Origin: Methanobacteriota archaeon
GTDB taxonomy: Archaea > Thermoplasmatota > E2 > JACPAO01 > JAHWKR01
Direction: 5' to 3'
NCBI GenBank assembly: GCA_019347805.1
Contig: JAHWKR010000001.1
Span: 23,119 to 87,118 of the forward strand
Length of the DNA: 64,000 nt
Shown: one piece after another, positions 26,836-35,410 of the stretch
Position numbering within the stretch: position 1 is the first letter of the stretch
Layout: each line of letters begins with the position of its first letter
Program-made: the position numbers and the translations under genes
The notes under the pieces: model-generated
Seen by the model: only the letters and a program-made list of their open reading frames with translations
What the model was told of the DNA's origin: nothing
The model's database searches: none

Positions 26836-28062
26836 ATGGCGATGCGTTCGCTCTGGACGCACAAAACGCGCTCGCTTCTGACCATCCTCGGTGTCGTCAT
26901 CGGCATCGGTTCGGTGCTCGCGGTGGTGACGCTCGGTGCGTCGTTCGAAGAAAGTGTGGTGTCGCAGTTCGACGCCTTCGACCAGCGCTCGGTCTTCGTC
27001 ATGGCGAACGACGGCTCGACACCACATGGACCACCGGACCCGGGGCAGTTCGGTCTCATCTTCACCGAGATCGACCGGCAAGCGCTCGCGGCGATGTCTG
27101 GAGTGGAACGGGTGCTCGCCGAGGGCAAGGTGCCGGTCGCGGGCCTCGCCTATGGTGAGATGGAATCACCCTACAAGGAGCTCAGCGCGGTCGACCTGGC
27201 GGCGCAGGTGCTCGCGGCGGAGCGGTTCGCATCAGGCGGCGTCTTCATGTCGGGTGAAGAGGAGGCGGTGCTCGGTGCGACGGTCGCTGAGCGCCTCGGG
27301 GGCGGCACGGCGGTGGAGATCGGCAGCGAGATCGGCCTGCGCTATCCCGACGGCACGTTGCGCACCGTGACGGTGACCGGGGTCCTTGCGGACCAGGAAG
27401 GGGTGTTCGAGGAGGCGGACGGCCAGGTCTACGTCCCGCTCGAGCCGTTCTACACGACGATGCGCAAGAGCCCGTCCACGGCTGAGGAGGTGCGTGTCTA
27501 CAGCGCCCTCACGGTCCTCGTGGGCGACCCGCGCGACGTCGTCCAGGTGCGCGACCGCATCGAGGCCCACATGCAGGACGAGAGCGATGCGAGCCGGCTC
27601 CTTGTCGGTTCGACGGAGATCCTGGTCATGACGCCGGGCGACATCACCGACCAGATCAGCGCCGCCTTCGCGCAGATCACCACGTTCATCGGCGCGATCG
27701 CCGTCGTCTCGCTCCTCGTCGGTGCCATCGGCATCGCCAACATCATGCTGGTCTCGGTGGCGGAGCGGACGCGCGAGATCGGCGTCATGAAGGCAATAGG
27801 GGCGCTCGACCGCGACGTCCGGTCGCTCTTTCTGTTCGAGGCGGTCCTGGTCGGCCTCCTCGGTTCGCTCCTCGGCATCGGGCTCGGCCTCGGCGGCGGT
27901 GCGATGCTCGTGCGTTTCCTCTTCGAGACGACGGTGACGTTGCCGTGGGACTGGCTCGTCGTGTCGGTCGGGGTCGGGGTGTTCGTCGGCGGTCTGGCGG
28001 GTTACCTGCCCGCCAGACGGGCGACGAAGATCGATCCGGTCCTGGCGCTCGCACGCGAATGA
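26836..28062 (+). CDS. ABC transporter permease (MacB/FtsX family)
   Basis: The 408-residue permease has one N-terminal transmembrane helix (RSLLTILGVVIGIGSVLAVVTLGAS), a large extracellular MacB_PCD-like domain and three C-terminal helices of an FtsX domain. The latter include the typical AIGIANIMLVSVAERTREIGVMKAIGA and AGYLPARRATKIDPVLALARE. The reading frame stays open a few codons upstream of ATG 26836, and related permeases often start there with an EALRMA segment; only non-standard codons are available, so the ATG is kept. It pairs with the upstream ATPase. The right hairpin array begins 21 nt after the stop. Confidence 0.92.
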   Translation: MAMRSLWTHKTRSLLTILGVVIGIGSVLAVVTLGASFEESVVSQFDAFDQRSVFVMANDGSTPHGPPDPGQFGLIFTEIDRQALAAMSGVERVLAEGKVPVAGLAYGEMESPYKELSAVDLAAQVLAAERFASGGVFMSGEEEAVLGATVAERLGGGTAVEIGSEIGLRYPDGTLRTVTVTGVLADQEGVFEEADGQVYVPLEPFYTTMRKSPSTAEEVRVYSALTVLVGDPRDVVQVRDRIEAHMQDESDASRLLVGSTEILVMTPGDITDQISAAFAQITTFIGAIAVVSLLVGAIGIANIMLVSVAERTREIGVMKAIGALDRDVRSLFLFEAVLVGLLGSLLGIGLGLGGGAMLVRFLFETTVTLPWDWLVVSVGVGVFVGGLAGYLPARRATKIDPVLALARE

Positions 28063-28082
28063 ACAGTGCGCGAGAGAAGAAA

Positions 28083-28480
28083 GGGACCCCGCCCCTTGCG
28101 GGGCGGGGGCTTGGTGGTGTGGTGGTCCTTGCGTGCGTCTGTGCGGCAAAGCCGCGGTGATCGGGACCCCGCCCGTTTCCGGGCGGGATGTGGTGGTGGT
28201 GCGTGCGTGGACGAGAGGGACACCCCACGCCCGAAGGGCGCGGGGGTTCGGAGGTATGGCTTTTTAAGAGGAAGGAGACCCGCATTCTCATGCGGGGAGG
28301 TGTGGTGGTCGGAGGTATCGATTGATCGGGACCCCGCCCGTTTCCGGGCGGGGTGTGGTGGTGGTGCGTGCGTGTTTGAGAGAGACCCGCACTTTCGTGC
28401 GGGGAGGTGTGGTGGTCGGAGGTATCGTTTGAACGGTACCCGCCCAAGGGCGGGAGGGTGGCGTGGGGGTGCGTGCGTCG
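28083..28480 (+). repeat. right array of hairpin repeats between the ABC transporter and rpsL
   Basis: Seven major hairpins, plus a small GCGGC-AAA-GCCGC, follow the permease. Stems include CCCCGCCCC/GGGGCGGGG, CCCGCCCG/CGGGCGGG (twice), CCCGCAT/ATGCGGG, CCCGCAC/GTGCGGG and CCCGCCC/GGGCGGG. The last A-type pair differs by matching changes on both arms, so pairing is conserved. Two tail types occur: TGTGGTGGTGGTGCGTGCGT and GGTGTGGTGGTCGGAGGTATCG followed by TTGA. The rest of the 825-nt gap (28481-28887) holds no gene, only the rpsL promoter and leader. Confidence 0.8.
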
Positions 28481-28757
28481 GCGCGGCCCGAGGACCGTGC
28501 GCCGTCATGTCTACCAAATCGGTACGTTCTTGAACGCGTCTCAAGCCCTGTGCCTTCGAACAGTGGAGGAGGCCCGGAAAGTCTTCACTTGTCGTCTGAC
28601 CGCTCTGGACAAGCGACCCCTCCGAAGACATGTCGAATGGGCCCTCGCCGCAAGCTTCATCCGTCGCTGCCCCAGACCATCGCCGGCCCCCACTGGGTGC
28701 CTTATGCCCTGCTTGGAGCGTCCGCCGCCCCTCCCCTGGAAAAACCCCCATTACGGT

Positions 28758-28765
28758 TATATAGG
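28758..28765 (+). promoter_or_regulatory. TATA box of the rpsL-rpsG operon
   Basis: GGTTATATAGG is a strong TATA box about 126 nt before the rpsL ATG. The resulting leader of about 100 nt contains a short hairpin (CCTAC-CGCGTA-GTAGG), which could serve feedback control by a ribosomal protein; that last point is speculation. Confidence 0.6.
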
Positions 28766-28887
28766 GGAACCTGAATCGGCGGCCCTACTCCGGCGCAGGG
28801 TGCCGTCTGAAGGCCCCCGCCCCGCCCCCCTGTCCTACCGCGTAGTAGGAAGAGGTGGGGCGTCGGAGGGCCTGAAAGAGGATCACT

Positions 28888-29316
28888 ATGGCAACCGGAC
28901 TCAACGCGGCCCGTAAACTCCAGGCGGAACGGCAGAAGTTCCGCTGGTCGGACCGCTATTACAAGAGGCGTGTACTTCGGCTCAAAGAGAAGGCCGACCC
29001 GCTCGGGGGTGTCCCCCAAGCCCGCGGCATCGTCGTGGAGAAGGTCGGCATCGAGGCGAAACAACCGAACTCGGCCATCCGCAAGTGCGTGAAGGTGCAG
29101 CTCATCAAGAACGGTCGTCAGGTGACGGCGTTCGCTCCCGGTGACGGCGCCATCAACTACATCGATGAGCACGACGAGGTCATGATCGAGGGCATCGGTG
29201 GCCGCATGGGACGTTCCTACGGTGACATCCCCGGTGTGCGCTTCAAGGTCATCCAGGTCAACAGCGTCTCGCTCATCGAACTGGTGCGCGGCAAGAAAGA
29301 AAAACCGATGCGGTGA
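28888..29316 (+). CDS. rpsL: ribosomal protein S12 (uS12, archaeal S23e type)
   Basis: The 142-residue protein is archaeal uS12: [19 protein letters not shown], then the decoding-site loop [19 protein letters not shown] and a basic C-terminus. The conserved PNSA segment contacts the A-site codon-anticodon helix. AAAGAGGATC precedes the ATG. The gene is 4 nt before rpsG, forming the usual S12-S7-EF2 block, but it is cut off from nusA by the ABC transporter insertion. Confidence 0.97.
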   Translation: MATGLNAARKLQAERQKFRWSDRYYKRRVLRLKEKADPLGGVPQARGIVVEKVGIEAKQPNSAIRKCVKVQLIKNGRQVTAFAPGDGAINYIDEHDEVMIEGIGGRMGRSYGDIPGVRFKVIQVNSVSLIELVRGKKEKPMR

Positions 29317-29320
29317 GCCC

Positions 29321-29971
29321 ATGGTCGAAGAAGAATCCCCCGTCGTCGAAGAGGTCGAAGCGACCGAGGAGTCGGAGCTCGCCCCCGAGGAGCCCGCCAT
29401 CCACATCCCGGTCCCGCCGCTCTTCGGCAAGTACAGCATGGACGACATCGTGGTCGCCGACCCCGGTCTCGTCCGCTACGTCAACCTGCGCGGCATCGCC
29501 ATCCCCCACCAGGGCGCGAAGTACGCCAACCGCCAGTTCGGCAAGGCGAAGACCTCCATCGTGGAGCGTCTCGTGAACGCCATGATGCGCGGTGCGGAGT
29601 ACACGGGCAAGAAGCTCAAGTCGTACAAGGTCGTCGAGGACGCTTTCGCCATCATCGCGGAGCGCACGAAGGAGAACCCGGTCCAGATCCTCGTCCAGGC
29701 CCTCCAGAGATGCGCGCCGAAGGAGGAGATCACCCGTCTCCGTTATGGTGGGATCAAGGTCCCGAAGGCGGTCGACTGCGCGCCGCAGCGCCGCCTCGAC
29801 ATCGCCCTGCGCAACATCGCCAAGGGGGCCCGCGAGGCCACCTTCAAGACGAAGAAGACCGCCGCCCAGTGCCTTGCGGACGAGATCCTCAAGGCGTCCA
29901 AGGGCGACATGGCGAGCTTCGGCGTGGCGAAGAAAGAGGACATCGAGCGCGTCGCCAAGTCGGCCCGTTAG
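29321..29971 (+). CDS. rpsG: ribosomal protein S7 (uS7)
   Basis: uS7 organises the 3' major domain of 16S rRNA. From ATG 29321, just after the rpsL stop, the product is 216 residues. An acidic N-terminal stretch (EEESPVVEEVEATEESE) comes before the S7 core LFGKYSMDDIVVADPGLVRYVNLRG, and KFGKAK-like and RRLDIALRNIAKGAREA segments follow. The ORF-track start at 29198 lies inside rpsL and is rejected. The acidic extension is unusual for a basic ribosomal protein but occurs in some archaea. Confidence 0.96.
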   Translation: MVEEESPVVEEVEATEESELAPEEPAIHIPVPPLFGKYSMDDIVVADPGLVRYVNLRGIAIPHQGAKYANRQFGKAKTSIVERLVNAMMRGAEYTGKKLKSYKVVEDAFAIIAERTKENPVQILVQALQRCAPKEEITRLRYGGIKVPKAVDCAPQRRLDIALRNIAKGAREATFKTKKTAAQCLADEILKASKGDMASFGVAKKEDIERVAKSAR

Positions 29972-29996
29972 ACCCGCCGCCCGGCTCGACGGATAG

Positions 29997-30004
29997 CTTT
30001 ATCC
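29997..30004 (+). promoter_or_regulatory. TATA-like box upstream of the EF-2 gene
   Basis: CTTTATCC lies between rpsG and the EF-2 gene and would give a leader of about 100 nt; the upstream ATG used by the ORF track would lie before the predicted transcription start. Confidence 0.4.
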
Positions 30005-30128
30005 GACCATGCCGGGCGAGCCTGTCCACCCTCCCCCCTCTCCTCCCCGTGACTCTCCCCCGACGTTCATCCCGGCACGTGGCCTTGCCCCGGAGCCGGT
30101 CATCACCGTCCAACCCGAGGCCGCTCCC

Positions 30129-32330
30129 ATGGGACGCAAAGAGGACAACATCAAGAAAGCGAAGAACATCATGCACGAGTTGGACCGCGTGCGCAACATC
30201 GACATCGCGGCCCACATCGACCACGGCAAGACCACGCTCTCGGACAATCTGATCGCTGGCGCCGGCATGATGAGCGAGGAACTCGCGGGCAAGCAGCTCG
30301 CGCTCGACTTCGACGAAGAGGAGCAGGCCCGTGGCATCACCATCAACTCCGCCTCGGCGTCCATGGTGCATGATTACAACGGCGTCGACTACCTCATCAA
30401 CCTCATCGACACCCCGGGTCACGTCGACTTCGGTGGCGACGTCACGCGCGCCATGCGCGCGGTCGACGGTTGTGTCATCGTCTGTTGCGCGGTCGAGGGG
30501 CCGATGCCCCAGACCGAGACCGTGGTCCGGCAGGCGCTCCGTGAGAAGGTGCACCCGGTGCTCTTCATCAACAAGGTGGACCGGCTCATCAACGAGCTGA
30601 AGGTCACGCCCGAGCAGATGCAGGAGCGCTTCGTCAAGTGGATCACCCAGGTCAACCGCCTCATCGCCAAGACCGTCCCCGGCGAGTTCAAGGAGAAGTG
30701 GAAGGTAGCACCCGGTAACGGCACGGTCGCCTTCGGCTCCGCCTACCACAACTGGGCCATCACCGTGCCCTACATGCAGCGCTCCGGTGTCACGTTCAAG
30801 GACATCATCGAGATGAACATGAACGGCCAGACCAAGGAGCTCGCCAAGAAGGCACCGCTTTCGAAGGTCCTTCTCGACATGGTCATCACGCGCCTGCCGT
30901 CGCCGAAGCTCGCGCAGGCCTACCGCATCCCGCACATCTGGCACGGCGACCCCGAGTCAACGGCCGGCAAGTCGATGATCGAGACCGACTCCAAGGGCCC
31001 GACCGCGTTCATGGTGACGAAGATCATCGTCGACCCGCACGCTGGCGAGGTCGCTTTCGGTCGTCTCTATTCCGGTTTCCTCGAGCGTGGGCAGGAGCTC
31101 ACGGTGCTCGGCACGAGCCACAAGAACCGTGTCCAGCAGGTCAGCATGATGGTCGGCGCCGACCGGGTCACCGTCGAGCGCGTCGTCGCCGGCAACATCG
31201 CCGCCGTGACGGGTCTCAAGGACGCCATGGCCGGTATGACCGTCGGGTCCGACCCCGAGATGGCGCCGTTCGAGAAGATCGTCCACGTCTCCGACCCGGT
31301 CGTCACCAAGGCGGTCGAGGCGAAGCACATGAAGGACCTCCCGAAGCTGGTCGAGGTCATGCGTCTCATCAACAAGGGCGACCCGTCGCTCGAGGTCAAG
31401 ATCGACCAGGAGACCGGCGAGCACCTGATGATGGGGATGGGTGAGCTCCACCTGGAGATCATCGAGAACCGCATCAAGCGCGACTTCGGTCTCGAGATCA
31501 CGACCGGTGAGCCCATCGTCGTCTACCGTGAGTGCGTCAAGGGCGACAACCGCTCCCACGCGTTCGAGGGCAAGTCGCCGAACAAGCACAACCGCTTCTA
31601 TTTCGTCGTCGAACCGCTCGAGGAGAACGTCGTCAAGGCGATCCACGACAACGAGATCCCGTCCGACGCGAAGAAGTTCCAGAAAGAGGTCGAGCGGGGC
31701 CTTATCGAGCTCGGCTGGGACAAGGACCAGGCCAAGAAGGTCAAGGACATCCAGGGCACGTGCGTGCTCGTCGACGGCACGAAGGGTGTCCAGAACTTGT
31801 TCGAGACCTTCGAACTGATCAAGGACGGTTTCAAGGAGGTCGTCAACCGCGGTCCCCTCGCCGGTGAGCCGGTGACCGGGCTGAAGGTGGTCCTGATCGA
31901 CGCCAAGCTCCACGAGGACGCGGTCCACCGTGGTCCCGGCCAGGTCATCCCGGCGGTGCGCAACGGTGTCTATGGTGCGATGGTCCTCGCGGGCCGCACG
32001 CTCCTTGAGCCGATGCAGAAGGTCGTCGTCGATGTCCCGCAGGACATGATGGGCGACGTGACGCGTGAGATGCAGACCCGCCGCGGTGTCATCGAGGACA
32101 TGGCCGGCGAGGGCGACAGGAGCATCATCACGGCCAAGGCGCCGGTCTCGGAGATGTTCGGGTTCGCGGGCGCCATCCGCAGTGCGACCGCAGGCCGTGC
32201 CCTCTGGTCGACGGAGAACCTCGGCTTCGAGCCGCTCGACCCGAGCCTTCTCGACAAGATCACGCGCACGGTGCGTGAGCGCAAGGGGCTCAAGCCCGAG
32301 CCCTACGACGCGGCCTACTACGCCGGGTAG
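30129..32330 (+). CDS. fusA: translation elongation factor 2 (EF-2)
   Basis: The 733-residue GTPase drives translocation. G1 is AHIDHGKTTL near residue 28, G3 DTPGHVDFGG near 94 and G4 NKVD near 148. The diphthamide histidine lies in VHRGPGQVIPA near residue 600, as in archaeal and eukaryotic EF-2. The start at ATG 30129 (MGRKEDNIKK) matches the family. The ORF-track version adds 40 proline-rich residues and is rejected. It is followed directly by a strong hairpin. Confidence 0.97.
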   Translation: MGRKEDNIKKAKNIMHELDRVRNIDIAAHIDHGKTTLSDNLIAGAGMMSEELAGKQLALDFDEEEQARGITINSASASMVHDYNGVDYLINLIDTPGHVDFGGDVTRAMRAVDGCVIVCCAVEGPMPQTETVVRQALREKVHPVLFINKVDRLINELKVTPEQMQERFVKWITQVNRLIAKTVPGEFKEKWKVAPGNGTVAFGSAYHNWAITVPYMQRSGVTFKDIIEMNMNGQTKELAKKAPLSKVLLDMVITRLPSPKLAQAYRIPHIWHGDPESTAGKSMIETDSKGPTAFMVTKIIVDPHAGEVAFGRLYSGFLERGQELTVLGTSHKNRVQQVSMMVGADRVTVERVVAGNIAAVTGLKDAMAGMTVGSDPEMAPFEKIVHVSDPVVTKAVEAKHMKDLPKLVEVMRLINKGDPSLEVKIDQETGEHLMMGMGELHLEIIENRIKRDFGLEITTGEPIVVYRECVKGDNRSHAFEGKSPNKHNRFYFVVEPLEENVVKAIHDNEIPSDAKKFQKEVERGLIELGWDKDQAKKVKDIQGTCVLVDGTKGVQNLFETFELIKDGFKEVVNRGPLAGEPVTGLKVVLIDAKLHEDAVHRGPGQVIPAVRNGVYGAMVLAGRTLLEPMQKVVVDVPQDMMGDVTREMQTRRGVIEDMAGEGDRSIITAKAPVSEMFGFAGAIRSATAGRALWSTENLGFEPLDPSLLDKITRTVRERKGLKPEPYDAAYYAG

Positions 32331-32336
32331 GGGGGT

Positions 32337-32372
32337 CTGGGGGGAAGGGGCGGCTTAGCCCCTTCCCCCCAG
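32337..32372 (+). terminator. 15-bp perfect hairpin after EF-2
   Basis: CTGGGGGGAAGGGGC and GCCCCTTCCCCCCAG form a perfect 15-bp stem around GGCTTA, starting 7 nt after the EF-2 stop. A run of Ts (CTTTTTTC) follows about 45 nt later. It resembles the hairpin at 44203, including the same GGGGGT before the stem. Confidence 0.65.
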
Positions 32373-32507
32373 GGACCCGCCCACAGGTCTCCTCCCCACC
32401 TTTTCCTACCTCCTTTTTTCATAGTTTTCCGTCCGGCGGAGAGCGGCACCCTCGCCGACCCGATCGGACCGCTCTTGTCCCAGATGCGGCTCCATGGCTC
32501 CTTTTCA

Positions 32508-32529
32508 AGGTGTGACACCTCAGTGTCAC
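32508..32529. promoter_or_regulatory. nested palindromes, possible operator upstream of the response regulator
   Basis: AGGTGT-G-ACACCT (32508-32520) is a perfect palindrome, and GTGACAC-CTCA-GTGTCAC (32512-32529) is an overlapping perfect inverted repeat. Both lie about 60-70 nt before a T-rich promoter-like stretch (32578-32587). The remainder of the 282-nt gap holds no gene. Confidence 0.45.
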
Positions 32530-32612
32530 GCGGCCGGTCCGCTCGCGGCTTTGACACGTCTACCGCGGCTTCACCGTGTTTTTTTACCATGCCCTTGCAT
32601 GACGGTACTGTC

Positions 32613-33467
32613 ATGGCGTCGCCGTCCGAGGGTCCACGCAAGGGGTCAGGGGAGCGTCCGTCCGGTCGCAAGGCCAGCGAAGGCAAAGGCACGAAGAGCG
32701 GGGGTGCGCCTGCGGCGAGCGGCGAGTCCCAGGAGAAGACACCGGCTGTGCCGAAGAAGGGCCGCCCGGTGCGCATCCTGCTCGTTGAGGATTCGCCTGA
32801 ATCCGTGTCTTTGTTCCGTGACCTCGTGACGGAGATCGAGAACCTGGACCTCGACGTGGAATGGTGCGATCGCCTGTCGAAGGCCTTGACGGCGGTGAAA
32901 GACGCCGAGTACGATGTCGTCTTCCTGGACCTGCTCTTGCCCGATTCGCTCGGCATCAACACCTTCGAGCGCTTCGACAAAGAGGCGCCGGACGTGCCGA
33001 AGGTCGTGATGAGTTCGCTCGACGACCCGAGCGTCACCAAGCGGGTGCTCAAGGAGGGCGCGGTCGGCTTCCTGCAGAAGACGGGCCTGACGCCGCACAT
33101 GTTGCGCGACCAGGTGCTCGAGGCGCTGAAGCACCGCAAGACCGAGGAGGAGAAGAAGATCGAAGAGCTCGACCCGGACGAGCGGTTCCGCCTGGAGGTG
33201 CTCGACCATTACCCGGACGGGGTGTTCGCCTTCGGCTGGGACGCGTCCATCAAGTATTCCAATCGCAGGGCGCGCGACCTCATCGCACCGGGTGTCGCCC
33301 AAGGCCTGTTCAATTTCCTGTTGCAGTCTCCCGATGTGACGGAGACCACCATCATGGTGAAGGACCCGGACCGCAGGAAGGGCGAGGTCCATGCGCGTCT
33401 CGAGTCGATCAAGATCCATGACGAGCGCGTCCACATCATGATCGTGCGCCCGATGGACCCTGAATAG
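32613..33467 (+). CDS. response regulator with receiver and C-terminal PAS-like domain
   Basis: From ATG 32613 the product has 284 residues. A Ser/Lys/Gly-rich N-terminus of ~50 residues leads into a receiver domain with acidic pocket LLVEDSPES, phospho-acceptor VVFLDLLLPDSLG, Ser/Thr switch VVMSSLDD and the conserved lysine GFLQKTG. A charged helix (KTEEEKKIEELDPDE) links to a PAS-like C-terminal domain (LDHYPDGVFAFGWDASIKYSNRRA). There is no DNA-binding output domain, so it probably signals through protein contacts. No histidine kinase is adjacent. The ORF-track start is 46 codons upstream; a TTTTTTTACC about 25-35 nt before 32613 favours the later ATG, with 32589 as alternative. Confidence 0.85.
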   Translation: MASPSEGPRKGSGERPSGRKASEGKGTKSGGAPAASGESQEKTPAVPKKGRPVRILLVEDSPESVSLFRDLVTEIENLDLDVEWCDRLSKALTAVKDAEYDVVFLDLLLPDSLGINTFERFDKEAPDVPKVVMSSLDDPSVTKRVLKEGAVGFLQKTGLTPHMLRDQVLEALKHRKTEEEKKIEELDPDERFRLEVLDHYPDGVFAFGWDASIKYSNRRARDLIAPGVAQGLFNFLLQSPDVTETTIMVKDPDRRKGEVHARLESIKIHDERVHIMIVRPMDPE

Positions 33468-33644
33468 TCGGGCGCTGGCCCGCTCGGGCGGCCGCATGTC
33501 CAAGGCGGCTGGACCACCGGTAAGGACAAGACGGGTCGGCCCGTCGCCCTGTCGATCGCACCCGTTCCGGGTGCGCATGAGGTGCGTCCCATCCAGGAGA
33601 AGGTATCCGCTCCGTCGCCTCCCGAACCGTCCTTCCCGGGCCTT

Positions 33645-34379
33645 ATGGCAGGGAAGACGCGACACCGCTTGTCGTTCCTCGTCACGCTCCTCATGGTCTT
33701 GATGGTCGTGCCGGCGCCGGCCGATGCCCAGACCGGGGACCGGAGTCAGATCATGCTCCTGGAGTTCCATGGCCCGGCAGAGATCTCTTCCGGGGCGTCG
33801 TTCCACGTGCCGGATGCGCCGCATCCCCATCTCTGTGCGCGCGTCGAGGGGCAAGACGCCTTCGCGATCATGGCGCAGGACGGGTCGCTTGTCATGTACG
33901 AGACGGGCGGGACGGGTGCGGCCTGTCGGGATCTGCCGGGCTCGGGGGTCTATCACGCCGTCGACGATGTCCGCCTGCGCGTGGTCGCGTTCATGTTGCC
34001 ACCCATCGAGGCGTCCAATCCGGGGGTCACGGTCCTCGTCGGGCGCGGCGCTGGTGTCCTCCTTCCGGGACTCTCGCCGGAGAGGTCGGTCGGCGTGAAC
34101 GTCGACCCGGGTTGGCGAGCCACGGTACTGGATCTCGGCGACCTGTCTGTCGTGGGGCGCATCGAGGGCCCGAAAGAGGTCGGCGGACTCGCCATCGGTA
34201 GAGAGGGTGCATGGTCGAGCCGTACCATCGTCGTCGTGGACGAAGCGGGCCGCACCGGCGATGTGCGGGTCGCGTGGGAGGACCCGCTCTGGTTCCGTCC
34301 CGAGCCGACCATCGGCCACATGGGCGTCGTCGTCGCGATGTCGCTCTTCTTGGTGTTCTATCGTCCGCCGCGGCCGTAG
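33645..34379 (+). CDS. exported protein with C-terminal transmembrane segment, unknown function
   Basis: The 244-residue product (ATG 33645) has a signal peptide (KTRHRLSFLVTLLMVLMVVPAPADAQ), a beta-rich ectodomain with two cysteines and a final hydrophobic helix (VVVAMSLFLVFY) followed by RPPRP. The layout is that of the other tail-anchored surface proteins here, though the tail is less basic. No family is recognised. The ORF-track start 21 codons upstream would bury the signal peptide and is less likely. The last 22 bp overlap the convergent ion-channel-like gene. Confidence 0.65.
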   Translation: MAGKTRHRLSFLVTLLMVLMVVPAPADAQTGDRSQIMLLEFHGPAEISSGASFHVPDAPHPHLCARVEGQDAFAIMAQDGSLVMYETGGTGAACRDLPGSGVYHAVDDVRLRVVAFMLPPIEASNPGVTVLVGRGAGVLLPGLSPERSVGVNVDPGWRATVLDLGDLSVVGRIEGPKEVGGLAIGREGAWSSRTIVVVDEAGRTGDVRVAWEDPLWFRPEPTIGHMGVVVAMSLFLVFYRPPRP

Positions 34380-35224
34380 AGTGCGGCCTGTCCGCGTTCC
34401 GGTGGATGCACGTGCATGTGGATGTCGGGGTCCTTCGCCCGTTCTTCCAATGGCCCGAGCGCGTCGAGCGTGACACCAGGGTGTTTCTTCTCGAGGGCGA
34501 CGATGAACTCTTCGATGGTGTCGTCCATGACGTTCGCGACGAGGACGTTGAGCCGTTCGTTTCGCAAGGTCTCGAGCAGAGTGTCGACGATGAGGTCTTC
34601 GGTCTTCTTGACGATCTCGTCGGCCCCGGGCACCCGTTTGAGCGTCTCGTACGCAGGGACCTTCTGCAATGATTCCTGGACGATGCCGTGCAGTTCGCCG
34701 CGGCGGCGGTCCAAGGCGTCGGCGACGGCGCGGGGAACGTGCATGCGACCGACCATGGCGCGGCCGGTCTCCAATGATCGCACCATGACGGCGTCGGTGA
34801 TCTCGCGTGCCAGGACGCCGGAGTAGCGGGAGAGGATGCTTTGGACGAAGCGTTCGCCGAACACCATGTTGGCGGCCCGGACGAACCGGGCGGCGATGAC
34901 GACGACCATGAGGATCTGGATGTTGGACAACACAGGCGTGGTGAGAGGGATGGCGGCGAACGGTTGCAGGAAGTTCTCCCGCACGAACCGGAGGGCGTTC
35001 TCGGAGCGGCCCATGCGGAACAGGAAGTCCATGCCGAAGACGACGCAGATGGAGACGTCGACGATGATGACCGAGAGGTCCTCCTGGTCGGGGATGGGCA
35101 CGCCGAGATGCTCGATGACACCCATGTGGGGCAGGAGGAAGATGCCGATCGAGACGAGCGCCAGGACGGCGAGGAGGAACTCGAAGGCACCGGTCGGTTC
35201 ACGGAGCTTGCTGCGGCCGGCCAT
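34358..35224 (-). CDS. ion-channel-like membrane protein with long C-terminal cytoplasmic domain
   Basis: The 288-residue protein has three or four N-terminal hydrophobic segments (FLLAVLALVSIGIFLLP, DLSVIIVDVSICVVFGMDFLFRMG, IQILMVVVIAARFVRAANMV). Their arrangement resembles the voltage-sensor-like part of ion-transport proteins, including an arginine-bearing helix (ARFVRAANMVFGERF). A selectivity-filter motif is not seen. The remaining ~170 residues are soluble, helical and charged, and end His-rich (HMHVHPPERG). It is best described as an ion-channel-like membrane protein of unknown function. Its 3' end overlaps the convergent exported-protein gene. Confidence 0.65.
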   Translation of the reverse strand: MAGRSKLREPTGAFEFLLAVLALVSIGIFLLPHMGVIEHLGVPIPDQEDLSVIIVDVSICVVFGMDFLFRMGRSENALRFVRENFLQPFAAIPLTTPVLSNIQILMVVVIAARFVRAANMVFGERFVQSILSRYSGVLAREITDAVMVRSLETGRAMVGRMHVPRAVADALDRRRGELHGIVQESLQKVPAYETLKRVPGADEIVKKTEDLIVDTLLETLRNERLNVLVANVMDDTIEEFIVALEKKHPGVTLDALGPLEERAKDPDIHMHVHPPERGQAALYGRGGR

Positions 35225-35410
35225 GCGGCTTGAGCAGGGGGCGGCACTCTTGTGGTTGACGGTAGGGCCGGGCCGTACAGGTCAAGCTGCCCTGGGAGAG
35301 CGGCGGAACATCACCGGTGCGGCCGCGAGAAGGGGAACAGGCCAAGACGGGCATGACCGGACCCTTTTTCCGAGGCGGGTCCATGCCGCGCCCCCGTACG
35401 GAGTCCACAC

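Noticed and set aside
25635-28480. Hairpin arrays considered as CRISPR arrays
   Set aside because: Units are not identical repeats with unique spacers of constant length; the variation is within the stems and no cas gene is present.
28066-28533. 155-aa ORF reading through the right hairpin array
   Set aside because: Its repeats follow the hairpin units exactly and the minus-strand frames are equally open. The low-complexity product is explained by the DNA repeats.
29198-29320. ORF-track start of rpsG inside rpsL
   Set aside because: The extension reads rpsL in another frame and is Ser/Arg-rich; the S7 family start with its own ATG lies right after the rpsL stop.
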